Shown here: one piece after another, positions 63,011-64,000 of the stretch | Layout: each line of letters begins with the position of its first letter | Numbering within the stretch: position 1 is the stretch's first letter | Assembly (NCBI GenBank): GCA_900469615.1 | Contig: UBYA01000011.1 | Coordinates: 1,116,001 to 1,180,000 of the forward strand | Source of the DNA: Hyphomicrobiales bacterium | GTDB lineage: Bacteria > Pseudomonadota > Alphaproteobacteria > Rhizobiales > Rhizobiaceae | Length of the DNA: 64,000 bases | Direction of reading: 5' to 3' | Program-made: the position numbers and the translations under genes | The notes under the pieces: model-generated | The model's database searches: none | What the model was told of the DNA's origin: nothing | Seen by the model: only the letters and a program-made list of their open reading frames with translations

Positions 63011-64000
63011 ATGCAGCAGGTTGCTGACGATCGAGCCCTGGATAAGAACATCGCCGCGGGCTTGCTATCGAGGCAATCGAGCGCGGAACGCGCAGCGCTT
63101 TTGAACTGCCTGATTTCGGGCGGCGACGAACGGCTGGATTGCGATGCGGTCAGCGGTCTTAACATGTATGGCTATGGCCCGTCGCCTCGGCCAAGGGATT
63201 TCGCCTTCGGCTCCTCCACCGCGTCGACCATTTCCGCCAATGCCTTTGCCGTGGTTGAGTCCTACTATGCGCGTCTGATGCGCGAAATGGAATCCGGTTC
63301 GGCCGCCGCCGTCTATGAGCGTGAAGTCGAGCGACTGCGCTGCGACCTGTTGCGGATGCTTGGGCTCGATCAGCCAGCCGAACAACCGCGTATCGATGCC
63401 ATCCTGGCGACATCGGGCACCGATATCCATCTCTTCGCCGCCTCGCTTCTGGCCCGAGAGGACGGCCGGGCCTTGATGACCATCACTCTGATGGGGAACG
63501 AGACGGGCAGCGGCGTCATGACCGCTTCGGCCGGCCGGCATTTCATGGGTCGTGTCAGCAGCGACCGCGTGGTTGCCAAGGGCGAGGAACTGCGGGCCGG
63601 CGACGCGACGCGTAACGCGACGATTGCCGTGCGCAACAAGGACGGTTCCCTGCGCGCCGACAGCGAAGTCGAGGACGAATTGCGGGGCCTCATCGAGCTT
63701 GGCCGCGCGGCGGGGTTGAGATGCCTGCTCGTCGTGACCGATGTTTCCAAGACAAGTCTGTTGGCGCCGAGCCTGGAAAGCGTGCTGCGTCTCAAGGCGC
63801 GTTTCGGCGATGTTCTCGATATCATGATAGACGCATGCCAGTTCCGCCTGTCGGCGGCGACGATCCGCGCCTATCTGGCGCATGGCTTCATGGTGGCCGT
63901 AACAGGCTCGAAATTCCTGGCAGGGCCGATTTTCAGCGGTGCGCTTCTGTGCCCGCCGCAAATGTCGATGCGCTTCAGGAACCGCCCTCTGCCGGCGGCC
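63011..64000 (+). CDS. PLP-dependent fold-type-I enzyme, aminotransferase class V-like (3' truncated by window)
   Basis: An open frame of 330 codons runs off the right edge. It has the parts of a fold-type-I PLP enzyme: the phosphate-site segment ATSGTDIH (about residues 133-140), Asp274 in IDACQFR for the pyridine nitrogen, and Lys301 in TGSKFLAGPIF as the likely Schiff-base residue. The N-terminus includes MYGYGPSPRP and FGSSTASTIS. The exact reaction cannot be given. The ATG at 63011 is chosen by frame and a weak GAGG 11 bases upstream. An antisense open frame over the same region is a shadow. Confidence 0.8.
   Translation, partial: MQQVADDRALDKNIAAGLLSRQSSAERAALLNCLISGGDERLDCDAVSGLNMYGYGPSPRPRDFAFGSSTASTISANAFAVVESYYARLMREMESGSAAAVYEREVERLRCDLLRMLGLDQPAEQPRIDAILATSGTDIHLFAASLLAREDGRALMTITLMGNETGSGVMTASAGRHFMGRVSSDRVVAKGEELRAGDATRNATIAVRNKDGSLRADSEVEDELRGLIELGRAAGLRCLLVVTDVSKTSLLAPSLESVLRLKARFGDVLDIMIDACQFRLSAATIRAYLAHGFMVAVTGSKFLAGPIFSGALLCPPQMSMRFRNRPLPAA

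Noticed and set aside
63065..63961. 298-codon minus-strand frame at the right edge
   Set aside because: The plus-strand frame from 63011 has ordered PLP-enzyme motifs (Asp274, Lys301); the antisense frame has none.

Overview
The window reads as chromosome or chromid DNA of a Rhizobium/Agrobacterium-group alphaproteobacterium. It is GC-rich and densely packed with ABC importers for plant-derived solutes. It carries a carnitine dehydrogenase fused to a thioesterase, a rhizobial-type D-apiose pathway, a DUF1127 gene beside a 'cuckoo'-type anti-Shine-Dalgarno RNA array, and RIME-like intergenic repeats. No rRNA, tRNA, CRISPR array, insertion sequence or phage gene was seen. All functions are inferred from protein motifs and gene order; no database search was possible.

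Left part (1-16.7 kb). The window opens inside a peptide-type ABC ATPase. A pentitol/pentulose unit follows: AraC regulator, sugar-binding protein, single-domain ATPase, permease, ribitol-dehydrogenase-like SDR and FGGY pentulose kinase. Next come a divergent LysR/cupin pair, an HSL-type esterase, and an operon of a Tat-exported solute-binding protein plus a CocE/NonD hydrolase with a divergent HTH regulator. An orphan thioesterase with a degenerate carrier-like N-terminus ends this part.

Middle part (16.7-36.4 kb). A nine-gene minus-strand operon of about 11.8 kb encodes what looks like a complete route from gamma-butyrobetaine through carnitine to glycine betaine: CoA ligase, acyl-CoA dehydrogenase, CaiD, carnitine dehydrogenase-thioesterase and beta-keto acid cleavage enzyme, plus its own Dpp-type importer. 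A CdhR-like GATase1/AraC regulator is divergent from it. The orphan binding protein at 12.8-14.4 kb is a close paralogue of this operon's binding protein. A LysR/EamA pair follows, then a LacI-controlled amino-acid-type importer with an FAD oxidoreductase; two perfect 12-bp palindromes lie 21 bp apart in the LacI intergenic region.

Right part (37.1-56.4 kb). This is the most striking region: an almost entirely minus-strand locus of about 19 kb for D-apiose and, by inference, apiose-containing glycosides. It holds an RbsB/XylG/XylH-type monosaccharide importer, D-apiose dehydrogenase, apionolactonase, apionate oxidoisomerase, 3-oxo-isoapionate kinase and a RuBisCO-like protein. It also holds DhaK/DhaL-type kinase subunits and a second, MalEFGK-type importer operon with a cytosolic DUF5060/DUF4038 glycosidase-like protein. 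A GntR/FCD regulator lies at the end. A 13-bp motif (CTGGTATAATGAG, one copy with two mismatches) precedes three transcription units and suggests one regulator joins both importer systems.

Right end (56.4-64 kb). Housekeeping and RNA-based regulation: a small membrane protein, an UppP-type phosphatase, a TPP-riboswitch-controlled thiM-thiE-thiD operon that also carries an SDR, the DUF1127 gene with the four-hairpin RNA array, a YghU-type glutathione transferase, and a fold-type-I PLP enzyme cut by the window edge.
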